This document shows, piece by piece, positions 38,567 to 47,524 of a stretch of 64,000 nucleotides of DNA; the stretch's first letter is position 1; every line of letters begins with the position of its first letter. The stretch lies in assembly GCA_033439255.1 (NCBI GenBank), contig CM065892.1, positions 310,001-374,000 of the forward strand, written 5' to 3'. The translations under genes were made by a program, and so were the position numbers. This stretch comes from Hericium rajendrae (Eukaryota; Basidiomycota; Agaricomycetes; Russulales; Hericiaceae). The notes under the pieces were generated by a model, which did no database searches, had not been told where the DNA came from, and worked only from the letters and a program-made list of their open reading frames with translations.

Positions 38567-40429
38567 ATGGATGCGTACGTTCCCAGCGTCATGTCTCCTC
38601 CTCGACGCAAACATCGCAAGCGTTTCTCGCTTTCCCATCTCTCCTCAGACACCACCTCCACCCTCCCCGAATACTCCTCCATCTCGGCTCCCTGGCGCCC
38701 AAATCCTTTAACATTCGCGGACAGTCGCAGAGACGAAGACGACGTTCCATTCGATCGGCCGCCAGACTATCCACAGAGCGCCGACGAGGCCGACGCTGAC
38801 ACGGACGGCTCCACCGCATCGGACTTGCCTCCGCTCCCCGTCTCACCCTCACGTCAGCGCCGCTTCCGCGCGACTACTCCGTCAAGTTCGTCGTCCAGAC
38901 GAAGACCATCCAACACCAGAGCTAGACCTTCCACATCTTCTACGGACCCATATCTCGACTCCCTCCTTGCGCGCAGCGTGCACGCCCTGGAAATGTCCAA
39001 CACCCTCCTTCAGTCATCTATATCTACCCACTCGTCCTTTTCGTCCTTCCTAGCATCTGAACCGTCCACCAGCACCATCCCATATGCTCCTGACACGCGT
39101 GCAGACGACCTCGTGTCTGACGTCCATCAGACCAAGAGCTATAATGACCCGTTCGCGGACGATATCCGCTCCATCCGCAGACGCATGGACAGCCTGCTCG
39201 GACCTGAGGAGGCACCTGTCGCAGAAGGCGACGAAGATGCAGTTAGTCGCAGTCTCCCTGCCTCCTCTCCGATGCACAACGCCATGCAAGCACGCGCGCA
39301 TCGACATCGGTCCTCTTCGGACCTGCGCCACGGGCGCCGATCGTCGACTTTGTCTGCCGGTGCAGATCTAGCGGTCACTGCGGAAGACCCTGATTCGCCC
39401 GTCCTCCGTCTGTCGCATTGTCCACCGTCCCGCGATCGATTGGTTGCTCCTGCGCCTCGCGCAGTGACACTTTACGTTGACGCGGACACAGACCCATCTT
39501 TCATCTCACTCCCCTCGACCCTAGGCCAGCGTTCATGGACATCGTTCCCGCAGCTTGCCGACGACAGCACATTAGTGTCTGAAACCTCGTCCCCTCGCCT
39601 GTCCAGCACGAGCACCGCGACCTTACCCGTCCCGATCCGCAAAGATCACCCAGAACCCGCCTCCGAATCCTCCACCCCCGCCTACACCCTCCTCTCCTCC
39701 TTCCTCTCCCGCCGCCCGTCAACCAGCACCACCGCGCCCTCCACCTCCAAACAACCGCCGCGCTCGCACTCCGCCCACCCGCGCGCCCCCGGCCCTCGCC
39801 GCCCGCCGCGCCGCCGCGCCTCGGACCCGCGCCCCGACCCGCGCCCGCCGCCCGAAATCCGCATCGACGACGTCCTCGCGCGCTCGTCCTCCGAGTCCTC
39901 CTCAAGCGACCCGCACGCGCCGCCCGTCCGCAGCATGCAGGCCCTGCGCCGCATCCTCGACGAGCAGCCCGCGCCGGCTCCACCCCCGCGCCGCCAGTTC
40001 CTCCCGCGCACGCCGCCGCCGCCGCCGACGCTCGGCACGTCGAGCGCGACGGCGAGCGTGTCGCGGCTGTTCACGACGCGCCCGCGGTCGGCGCTGAAGA
40101 GCGGGGGCGGGAGTGCGAGCGGGAGCGGCGCGTCGACGCCAAGAAGGATACAGTTTGCGGCGCTGCCGGAGGGACATGCGGGCAGCGGGCGCGGGTTCGA
40201 TAAGGGGAAGGGACGGCGGAAGGGCAAGGCGCGCGAGAAAAGGGGCGCGGTGTCGGAGGGGGAGGGGAGCGAGGAGGAGAGCGGGGAGCGCGCGTGGTGG
40301 AAGGCGTGGCTTGGGGGTGGGGGCGCGGGCGGGGAGCGCGCGGAGGAGCGCGTCGAGGCGCGGATTGCGAGGTGGGGGTTTGGTGGGGGCGGGCGCGGGT
40401 TCGGTGGCGTGGACGACTGGGCGGTATGA
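38567..40429 (+). CDS. Disordered Ser/Pro-rich hypothetical protein
   Basis: A 620-codon intronless frame with an ATG at 38567. Composition is dominated by Ser, Pro, Arg and Asp; long stretches look intrinsically disordered (PPRRKHRKRFSLSHLSSDTT, PRAPGPRRPPRRRASDPRPD). One more ordered segment, DPYLDSLLARSVHALEMSNT, followed by LLQSSISTHSSFSSFL, resembles a short helix-forming motif. The C-terminus is Gly/Arg/Glu-rich and ends FGGVDDWAV. Third-position GC is very high after 39,650, which opens long frames on the other strand too; those are shadows. The family is not recognised; a regulatory or scaffold role is only a guess from composition. Confidence 0.65.
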   Translation: MDAYVPSVMSPPRRKHRKRFSLSHLSSDTTSTLPEYSSISAPWRPNPLTFADSRRDEDDVPFDRPPDYPQSADEADADTDGSTASDLPPLPVSPSRQRRFRATTPSSSSSRRRPSNTRARPSTSSTDPYLDSLLARSVHALEMSNTLLQSSISTHSSFSSFLASEPSTSTIPYAPDTRADDLVSDVHQTKSYNDPFADDIRSIRRRMDSLLGPEEAPVAEGDEDAVSRSLPASSPMHNAMQARAHRHRSSSDLRHGRRSSTLSAGADLAVTAEDPDSPVLRLSHCPPSRDRLVAPAPRAVTLYVDADTDPSFISLPSTLGQRSWTSFPQLADDSTLVSETSSPRLSSTSTATLPVPIRKDHPEPASESSTPAYTLLSSFLSRRPSTSTTAPSTSKQPPRSHSAHPRAPGPRRPPRRRASDPRPDPRPPPEIRIDDVLARSSSESSSSDPHAPPVRSMQALRRILDEQPAPAPPPRRQFLPRTPPPPPTLGTSSATASVSRLFTTRPRSALKSGGGSASGSGASTPRRIQFAALPEGHAGSGRGFDKGKGRRKGKAREKRGAVSEGEGSEEESGERAWWKAWLGGGGAGGERAEERVEARIARWGFGGGGRGFGGVDDWAV

Positions 40430-41080
40430 GTGGTTCTGCTGTTTGGGTTGGCGACGCATCGTATATACTCTGCACGCGCATTGCTACCCGTTGTGGTTCT
40501 TTTATTTTCTATTGATTGGCTATCCTTATACTGACGTGTGAGACCTGCCTTCATTCATTCCATCCCGTTCTATCCCTCTTGCACTTCTTTATCTACATAA
40601 CGAGCGCGACGACATCTAGAAAGCTGGATACTTTACCTATACCCGGGCGCTAGGCTCCTCTTGCTATACTTCTATCGCTGCATTATTATTACTTGTTCTA
40701 TTATGTGCTGAAGATCAATCGGAAATTTTGGTGTTATATTGTGGGATCGGGAATGTTGTAGCAATTATTTGGGTCCTATATGCGTCTACTCATACATATG
40801 TCATTTCGATCTCTACGAGGTTGGCCTGTGTTTGGCTGCCCGCAGCCTTTCCTTCCATGCACCTCCGTCTGTGAAGTACCCGCGCTACCTTGTGTGGTGC
40901 GTCCACGTCGTGGAGGGCGCGGTGCGCGACGTCGCGAACCTCAACGATCTCGCGGATGACGCGGAGCCGGTCAGTCGTGGCCTGTACAGTATGGGTTTGC
41001 ACCGCCGCGGCGCGTCGAAGGTCGGTTGTGTCCCTTGGGTGCATACACTCTGAAATCTGCGGTCACCGTAGTTTAATTTA
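40430..41080. other. Gap before the Helitron end
   Basis: About 650 bases. The first part is the AT-rich 3' region of the previous gene. A plus-strand frame at about 40,860-41,053 (VKYPRYLVWCVHVVEGAVRD) could be part of an exon, but the opposite strand is open as well and I cannot assign it. Confidence 0.4.
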
Positions 41081-41108
41081 CAAGACACGGCGGAGCTGGC
41101 GCTCCGCC
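41081..41108 (-). repeat. Helitron 3'-terminal hairpin
   Basis: Arms GGCGGAGC (41089-41096) and GCTCCGCC (41101-41108) pair perfectly around a 4-base loop, with four bases between the hairpin and the terminal CAAG (CTTG on the element strand). This is the Helitron rolling-circle terminator layout. Confidence 0.75.
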
Positions 41109-41211
41109 GGTCTTGGTCGCCGGTGTTGCGCGAGTGAAGTCGCTAACAGTGTGTCACTAATGTAGATGGATAAATTATAATATATGTGTACATTCTATGC
41201 GAGAAGGTCCA

Positions 41212-43001
41212 TCATAGTAAAATTTCGGGGAAGGTTACATTGGCAGTGGTTGTTACGCCTTCAGGTAATCGGAGAAGACAATGGCGGCGATGACGGATTC
41301 TGGACAAAGCGGTATACAGTTGACCATGGGAAAAAACTGGACGGCAGAGGTCGACTCCGACTCGATCTAACGTTAGCCCTTGACAACTATTAAAAGTTGT
41401 TGCATATGCAACTGCTAGAGGAAATTGGCGCCGTAGTAGCGTGTGGCCTGAATGCAGTTCATGATGGAAAGGTATGCGAGGGATCAGAATATAATCAGAT
41501 GCGACGTCACCATGTCCATTCAATGTTGGTAAGAGGCGTTTGACGGTGATGAGGCGTTGCCCGACATCGACGACCACGACACGAGTGTTCTTGACGAGTC
41601 CGCGGTCCAAGGACATATTGCGCATTATGCGCATAACTGCGCCGCGTTTGGTTGTTAACGTGTGGTGTGGTAAACCGGGAGGAGTTTTGGCATGGGCAAT
41701 ATAATCCAGAACTGGTTGAGGAGGGATCATTCCGGCATCGTCTGCTTCTTTCAGGGAGTCGGCGGCAAGATAAGTACGTGCGGGTGCTGGCAGTCGATCA
41801 AGGATAATGCTATTGTATTCGTCAGTTTGTTCATTGGTGACAGCGAGTATTGATTGTCGGACAGCGGAGATAGGTTCGGTAACGGTTGTGCCGGGAAGAC
41901 AAAATCGATAAGGTATTCGGGTGTGGAGCATGTTGGCAGAAAGTCGAGATTGACGTCCGGTCCAGCACCATCACCAATTTCATCAATGAATGTAGCGAAA
42001 TCGGGATCTTCGGCATTACGGATGGGAATGGTTAGACGGCGTATTGTAAATAAATCCCATAGGCCAGACGAGCGAATGGATGTGTCGACTGTTTGGCGAC
42101 GGGAACCGTTCTTTACGACGGGGCATGTTTGACGGAAATCACCTGATATGACAGTAGTGAATAATTGGAATCAGGTGAAAAGTGCATTGTGACTTACCTA
42201 GCAAAAGAAGTGTTTTCCCGCCGAATGGAATATTGTTTCCCATCACACGGCGTAAGGTGTCGTCGACGCAGCTGAGAACAGCTTTGTTGGCCATGGGCGC
42301 TTCGTCCCATATGATGAGAGTAGCAGCTTGAAGAAGTTCGCCTCGCGCAGAGTTACGTTCGATAGGGGAGACTAGCATTTCACTTCTGTCATTTACGGGG
42401 ACCTAAATTGATTTTGTTAGTCCAATGCAATGTTGATAGATACAAAGCAGAACTTGCTTTAAATGTGGAATGAGTTGTCCGACCGCCGGGATAAAGTTGG
42501 GCGGCGTAGGCGGCAGTAGCTGTGGCAAGCACGATTTGATTGTGCGCACGTAGATAGTCACATAGACAGTTAAGTAGAAATGTTTTCCCGCGGCCGGCCT
42601 TGCCGTCGATGAACATGAGGGTTGGTGTGGACGTGCAAACACTGGCGTACACCTCGTCGAAGATAGATCGTTGTTCAGTATTCAATACATCGAGTGCCGC
42701 TTGTGCACGAGTATTCAAGGAAGCGTCAGCTTGCCAACGCTCGAGTTCATGCTGTACTTCAGAGGAGATATGTTCAATGTCCGGAAGACTGTAGTCGTCC
42801 AGGGTTTTGCCTTGTTCCTCAAGATAAGAATTGAGTTCAGCCAACGCGTGACTAGTGCCGACTGCTTGATTGTTAGCGGCTTGGACACGAAAGTCGAGCG
42901 TGAGATTGGGTAGGAATTGGTTCCATATTTGGCAAGGGGCGGGGACACAATCATTGAGGAGGAGATCGAGGAAGAGGAATCGTAGTTGGCGTGGGCTGCG
43001 C
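41212..43001 (-). pseudogene. Helitron PIF1-type helicase, broken copy
   Basis: Helicase half of the Rep-helicase protein. Visible are Walker A (MFIDGKAGRGKTF), Walker B (IIWDEAPMANKAV), FRQTCP and the C-terminal motif TFNSCQGLTLDRVG...QLYTALSRIRHR. Introns sit at the same places as in the intact copy (56,635-56,689 and 56,895-56,949). Around 41,893 this copy reads CCGGGAAG where the intact copy has one more C/G, so the frame breaks just before GTTVTEPISAV. The 5' side is cut off by the Gypsy element at 43,002. It should not make a working helicase. Confidence 0.85.
42998..43001. repeat. Target-site duplication GCGC (left)
   Basis: GCGC immediately left of the left LTR, repeated at 55153-55156. 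The unoccupied site in the inverted Helitron copy has one GCGC at 56091-56094. Confidence 0.8.
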
Positions 43002-44021
43002 TGATGTGTGGACCCTGGGAATGGAGGCGGCAGCCAAAACCAAAACCAACAGAGTACCGGGGGGTGCGAGGGGACCAAGTATCTCAAGAGGGGAGCGCCG
43101 AGACGTGTAGCTGACGGGTGATCGTACTACGGGTAGGGGAGCAAGGCCGCGGAGGGCGAGCTTGCTGCGCACGGGCGACTTCCGACACGGCTCTGCTAGG
43201 GACGATGACGGTACGACAAGACTCACGGGTCTTAGGTGATACGGCTTGTAGATAACGGCGCGGCGACGAGTACGACGAATATGATGAGCGACACGAGAAA
43301 GTGAGAAGAGCTACGTCTGAGACGTGCTTAGAGACTGGGGTGAGAACGTCAAACGGCGGGCTTTGTGAGATCTGAGCTCTGAGGGGAAAAAGGCAGATTC
43401 CGTTCCGATTCTCTAAGTCAGTAGCTACGGTACAAATGGGCAAGGCCGCCTCTGGCGGCCCGGCGCGACTCCCTACGACAACCTCCCGCTGACCGACCCA
43501 ATCTCCAATTCCTTCCTGATCCTGCCTGCTCCGGGTCCCTTGGCGAGTGGAGTCGTTGCGACTCGGCCCGTGCAGGGCAGAGGGCGTGCGCGTGGTACGA
43601 ACGAATCAAAGGTGCCGCCTTACAACGTCGCCCGGGGCGTGCGTCGGGAACGGCGGGCACGTCGAGCTGGAATGGCTGGGATGACGTCAGTAGCGCACTG
43701 TCGCGGGCGCCGCTCGTGATCCGGGGGCGTGTGGGCGTTCGAGGGCGCGTTGATTGAGCCGGCTGGTTCTCTGGGCGCGCTTCTGTTCCTGTGCCGCTGA
43801 CTCGTCCGGCCGGTTGATCTCCTGCCCGTTTGGTGCATCGGACCACGGGACGCCGGCTTTAGTCCGACCCGGTCGGTCCCGAACCCGTGGGGGCGCTTGT
43901 CCTGTGCGGGGAGCAACGTCGCGGTGGGCGGACTTGGTGCAGCTGAGGTGAAGTGAAGCGGGACGGGCAAGGAGGCGGGGAGTGGGCAATGCCGTTGCAA
44001 GGCGCGCTAAAGGGCGCATCA
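43002..44021 (-). repeat. 3' LTR
   Basis: 1,020 bases, TGATGCGCCC...CACATCA on the element strand. It matches 54133-55152 except for about four transitions that I could see (near 43,133, 43,173, 43,175 and 43,941). Confidence 0.92.
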
Positions 44022-44031
44022 TTCTCCCCCT
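44022..44031 (-). promoter_or_regulatory. Polypurine tract
   Basis: AGGGGGAGAA on the element strand lies directly against the 3' LTR, where the plus-strand primer of reverse transcription is expected. Confidence 0.8.
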
Positions 44032-44061
44032 AACTGAAAATTTAGACTCTCCGTAGTCTAA
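44024..44061. repeat. Module-flanking repeat with hairpin (LTR side)
   Basis: CTCCCCCTAACTGAAAA (44024-44040) is repeated exactly at 47490-47506. It is followed by a hairpin with arms TTAGACT (44042-44048) and AGTCTAA (44055-44061). The second copy is followed at the same distance by a hairpin of different sequence. Confidence 0.7.
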
Positions 44062-44147
44062 TCTGGAGCCCCACGAGGGATTCGGGCGCGGACATGCGTG
44101 AAGCCGATTGTGCGACGGCGCCCTGGGCGGGTGTGCTGCAGCGAGCC

Positions 44148-44155
44148 TATAAAAG
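44148..44155 (+). promoter_or_regulatory. TATA box of antisense gene 1
   Basis: TATAAAAG lies 70 bases upstream of the ATG at 44218, on the strand opposite to gag-pol. Spacing suits a fungal core promoter with a short leader. Confidence 0.6.
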
Positions 44156-44217
44156 GCATCTACGCCCGGGAGGGCACTCAACTCCGAGCCATCTTCGCGC
44201 CCGGCAGTCTTGTCCCG

Positions 44218-44970
44218 ATGAACACCTTCCTTGATCAAGTCTTCCGCCAGAAAGTGACCTGGCTCCTTTCGGAGCGCTCGTGGACCCCGCTCGATGCGTC
44301 CACGCTGTCCAAGCGCGACGCGGTCATCCGGGAACGCGAGATCTGGGGTCGAGACCTCATGGTCGCCGTAGTACGTCCAAGCTCATTTGCGGCGTTGTTG
44401 CGTACCTGCTAATTCTCGGGACTCCAGAAGGACTACCAGCGCTACGCTGGCGCCATCGACGTGGGTCTGCAGGATGACATCACGCAGATGTCGGACCACT
44501 TCCTGTCCGAGGCCGCCCGCGCGTCCGGGAAAGTCCGCCGTTGGCTCGACTGGGGTTGGTACCTCATGCCGTCGCTGAAGCGCGAGTGGCTCGATTCCCT
44601 GGAGCACCATCAGGTAGATGCCGCGGACCGCCTGTCCGTGGCCGAGTCCGAGCTGTGGGAGACGCGCCGCGCGGTGGCCCTGGAGGAAATCGATATCACC
44701 TGCCGCAAGTACCAGTATGACGTCATAGACGCGGAGGCCTGCAAGCGGGCTCTGGAGCCGTTGTTCGCCAGGCTGCATCAAGCGGTCTCCGCGCCGGAGT
44801 TGCCGTGGGAAGACGCCGGGGGAGAGGTGAGCGAGGATCCGCATGAGCTAGAGACGATGCACCGCCTAGTGGCGGAGGCACTCGACTTGGCCGAGCTGCT
44901 GCGGCTTCCGCCCTACCGAGCAGACGAGGAGGGCGCCCGTGACAGGGTCGCGGGAGGGGCCGCGGATTAG
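44218..44970 (+). CDS. Antisense gene 1 inside the Gypsy element
   Basis: CDS join(44218..44370,44428..44970), 231 residues, opposite to gag-pol and placed between pol and the 3' LTR. A 57-base intron (GTACGT...CAG) joins in phase 0 and the second exon is a 181-codon open frame. The protein looks helical and acidic: MNTFLDQVFRQKVTWLLSER, then MSDHFLSEAARASGKVRRWL, HHQVDAADRLSVAESELWET and PHELETMHRLVAEALDLAEL. I recognise no domain; it is not gag, protease, dUTPase or an obvious envelope (no signal or membrane segment). The clean splice, TATA box and long frame argue for a real gene. The function is unknown. Confidence 0.65.
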
Positions 44971-45275
44971 TATAGTACGATGTACGCCGGTGGCGAGCAT
45001 GCCTCGCCGCTCAATTGAACTATTCTGGTGCCAAGGCGCACTATGCTGTCTGTGGGACTTGCCCGTCGTTGAATAGGCTTCCTGTTCGCGAGACGCGGCT
45101 GAAATGACAAATGGGCGCCAATCGGGGCCTGAGATCCTGATTGAGTCCGAAGCGACAACTGTTTTGGCCGGGTGCCCGCGTCGCGGGCTTCTGCGCGAAG
45201 CTGCGAAGCTACCTGTACGCGGGGGCTTCTCCGGAGGCAATTCGCCAGGCGCTTCCGTCTTGTCGCGGAGTCCTT

Positions 45276-47061
45276 ATGAACACTGAGTTGCGAGGCGACT
45301 CGCTCCTCAGCACCTCATCTCCCATGGCTCGCGCATACGTCGACAACCGCCCCAAGGGTATTCAGGCTCTCGAACACCTCTTCGGGTCAGGCCACCCGCG
45401 CGAAGGCGACCCCGGCAATGTCTGGGCAGAGTGGATCACCCAGGTTGCCAGTTGCTTGGTGAGTCCGCCGGCGCACGTTTTGCTTCCGTCCCCGCTGACC
45501 ACCACTCCTGACAGGGCCCTCTCTTGAGGTCGGGTCGACCCACCTCGACAACGATTTCTTCCGTCGCGGGATCGCCGATGCCCGTGTAGTCTTCAGCCGC
45601 CTCGAGCTGAAGTCCGACCGCAAGTGGGGTGCCAAGGTGCTCGACGTCTTCGAGCCCCCCGAAGACCCGACCGAGACAGAGGACCGGGAGACCGACGAGC
45701 TCGAGGAGAGCGACGACGACACCCCGCTCGCGGCCGCAACACCCAAGGGCAAGGGGCCCGCGCAGGTCGCGCCCGTTTCAACGTGCAAGACAGGGCCCCC
45801 TAAGGGCAAAAGGGCGGCCGCGCCAACCAACGAGACCCCGCAGGCCTCGTCTTCCACGCGCACCAGGGCTCCGTCGCCGCCCCGCTCGCAGACCGGTGAG
45901 CAAGACCGCCTCGAAGTCGCCGCCCTGTTGACCGCCACCGGTGTCGTAGACGCGTCCGCCGAGCGGGACGTAGACCGGCTCTGGACGCTCCAGTGTCCGC
46001 CGTGACTCGCGCGGCCAAGCGCAAGGCCGTAGCACCTGTCGAGGAGGAGGAGGCAGGGGACGAGATTGTCGAAGTGCCCCCGCCGGCGAAGAGGGCGCGT
46101 ACGGGGCCGGCTGGCGCCGTCGCTGCGAACGAGGGGAAAGGGAAGGCCAAGGCCAAGGAGCCCGATGAGAAGTGGGGTCCGGTAAGTACCCATCTCCTCC
46201 ACCTGTGCTCAACGCTAATTTTCTGTTTGCGTAGTGCCTGCCCGAGCAGTGGTGCACCGCGTGCATCAACGAGGGCAAGGAGTGCCTCCGCCGGGTCCTC
46301 CCTGCGAAGAACGTCGGGCGCGCGAAGCACGAGCGATGCTGCGAGTGCAGCGAGAAGCGCACTTCCTGCCTCGCCTGTGTCGACCTCAACGCGCATCTGA
46401 CGCGGATGGGTGCGCCCGTCGTGGATCCCGTTGCCGCGCGCGCCGCCGCGGCTTCTTCTGGTCGCGACCAGGTGGCCGACTCCCCCGTGGTCTTGCCGGG
46501 GATACCAGACTCCGCGGGCGCGCTCCGTAAGTCGCTACCCCACTGTTGCTACGCGTTTGCTGACTGGGTGACCGTCCTACAGCCCCGTTCGAGGCGCTCG
46601 CATCTCGCCTTCCGTTCCCGGTCTCCGACGGCTTCCGTCCAGGGGCCTGGGACTACGTCGACCCCTACGCGTGCATTCCGCGTGATTCGTCGCTCCGCCG
46701 CACCCTGCTCGCGGAGACCGAGCGGCAGCTCGTCGGTTTGTACCTCCAACGCATGTCGAACCACGGCCAGATCCTCGCCGTCGAGAGGCTCGTCACGGCC
46801 CTCTATACGGGCACGCGCGGCGAGTATATCGCGGTGGAGGCGGATGAAGAGGGCAAGGTCGCCAAGGACGAGCCTGCGGACGCCGCTAGCGACGCAGAGG
46901 AGGAGGCCGCGGCGAGTCCCACCGCGGGTCCGTCTTCGCGCCCGCTCGCGAGGGAGTCCCCCGTTCCTTCGGTCGAGGGTCCTGGTGAGCCGTTGGAGCC
47001 GACGGCGGCTCCTGTCGCTGAGGTGGCCGCGTCAGAGGAAGTCGTGCCGGCTGACTCCTGA
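45276..47061 (+). CDS. Antisense gene 2 inside the Gypsy element, Cys-rich
   Basis: Predicted CDS join(45276..45458,45529..45895,45994..46181,46235..46526,46583..47061), 502 residues. Introns 2 to 4 (98, 53 and 56 bases) are clean GT-AG and in phase. Intron 1 needs the acceptor TTGAG at 45528; the better-looking CAG at 45514 would shift the frame, so either the weak acceptor is used or a one-base change broke this copy. Exon 2 and 3 products are acidic and basic low complexity with possible nuclear signals (AAKRKAV, PAKRART). Exon 4 begins a cluster of ten Cys within residues 247-294 (spacing C-x5-C-x2-C-x6-C-x17-CC-x-C-x6-C-x2-C), a likely zinc-binding unit. Then an ordered C-terminal part (AWDYVDPYACIPRD, LLAETERQLVGLYLQRMSNH) and an acidic tail. 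Family unknown. Confidence 0.62.
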
Positions 47062-47495
47062 CGAGCGGGGCTGTCGCTTTGCGCGGGGAGGGAAAGACCC
47101 TCCCCTTTTAAATTTGCTATCTTGTTTTGTCGTCGTGGAAGTTGTCGCATACGTTTTGTGTTGCCCGGGCCTTAGGCCCGGCTTTTTACTATAGGTCGCT
47201 CGTAATCGGGACGCCGAGTCCTACTGTATCGTTGCTCCTGCCGAATGGGAGCCCATCTTGAAGTCTGAACCTGTGTGAATCTAAAGGGGAAAACCAGAAA
47301 GAAACAAAGTCGCCCCAGGCGATCTTGTCAGGGCCTATACGATTGGTGAAGGTAACATCTGAGTGGTGGATGGTATGAAGATCGCCCAAGGCGAGTTTGT
47401 CGAAATGCAAGTAACAATAGATTTATTTCGTGCGTGTGGGTATTGGTGGGGCGTCCAAGGTCGTCGACACGCTTGACTGACGGCCTCTACTCCCC
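47062..47495. other. Gap between antisense gene 2 and the pol end
   Basis: About 430 bases where two opposed transcripts would end. It holds the hairpin at 47165-47181 and, at its right end, the second copy of the flanking repeat. No gene is seen. Confidence 0.5.
47165..47181. repeat. GC-rich hairpin after antisense gene 2
   Basis: CCGGGCC-TTA-GGCCCGG, a perfect 7-base-pair stem followed on the plus strand by CTTTTTACT. It sits about 100 bases past the antisense gene 2 stop. Eukaryotic genes do not need such a terminator, so its role is open. Confidence 0.5.
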
Positions 47496-47524
47496 CTAAC
47501 TGAAAAATGGACTGCCCTCAGTCC
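47490..47524. repeat. Module-flanking repeat with hairpin (pol side)
   Basis: Second exact copy of CTCCCCCTAACTGAAAA (47490-47506), then hairpin arms GGACTG (47509-47514) and CAGTCC (47519-47524) around CCCT. The stop codon of pol (47496-47498) lies inside the repeat and the hairpin overlaps the last pol codons. On the element strand it reads as a second polypurine-like tract. Confidence 0.7.

Larger units (their letters stand above)
41081..43001 (-). mobile_element. Helitron, 3' part (left of the Gypsy insertion)
   Basis: The 3' third of a Helitron, with the helicase end and the terminal hairpin. On the minus strand it ends CTTG followed by T at 41081-41084, preceded by a perfect hairpin, as expected for Helitron 3' termini (the canonical end is CTRR; CTTG is a variant). 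It is nearly identical, in inverted orientation, to 56,095-57,996. The same element continues on the other side of the Gypsy insertion, from 55,153 upward. Confidence 0.85.

Noticed and set aside
39682-40554. Long minus-strand frames opposite the Ser/Pro-rich gene
   Set aside because: Arg/Pro-rich shadows of a GC-rich coding exon; the plus-strand frame has an ATG, a sensible end and no breaks.
43418-44238. Arg/Pro/Ser-rich frames inside the LTRs
   Set aside because: The same frames occur in both LTRs because the LTRs are identical; composition is random and no start or domain fits.
44218-47061. Antisense genes as an envelope gene
   Set aside because: Neither product has a signal peptide, membrane span or fusion-like segment, and both lie on the opposite strand to gag-pol.
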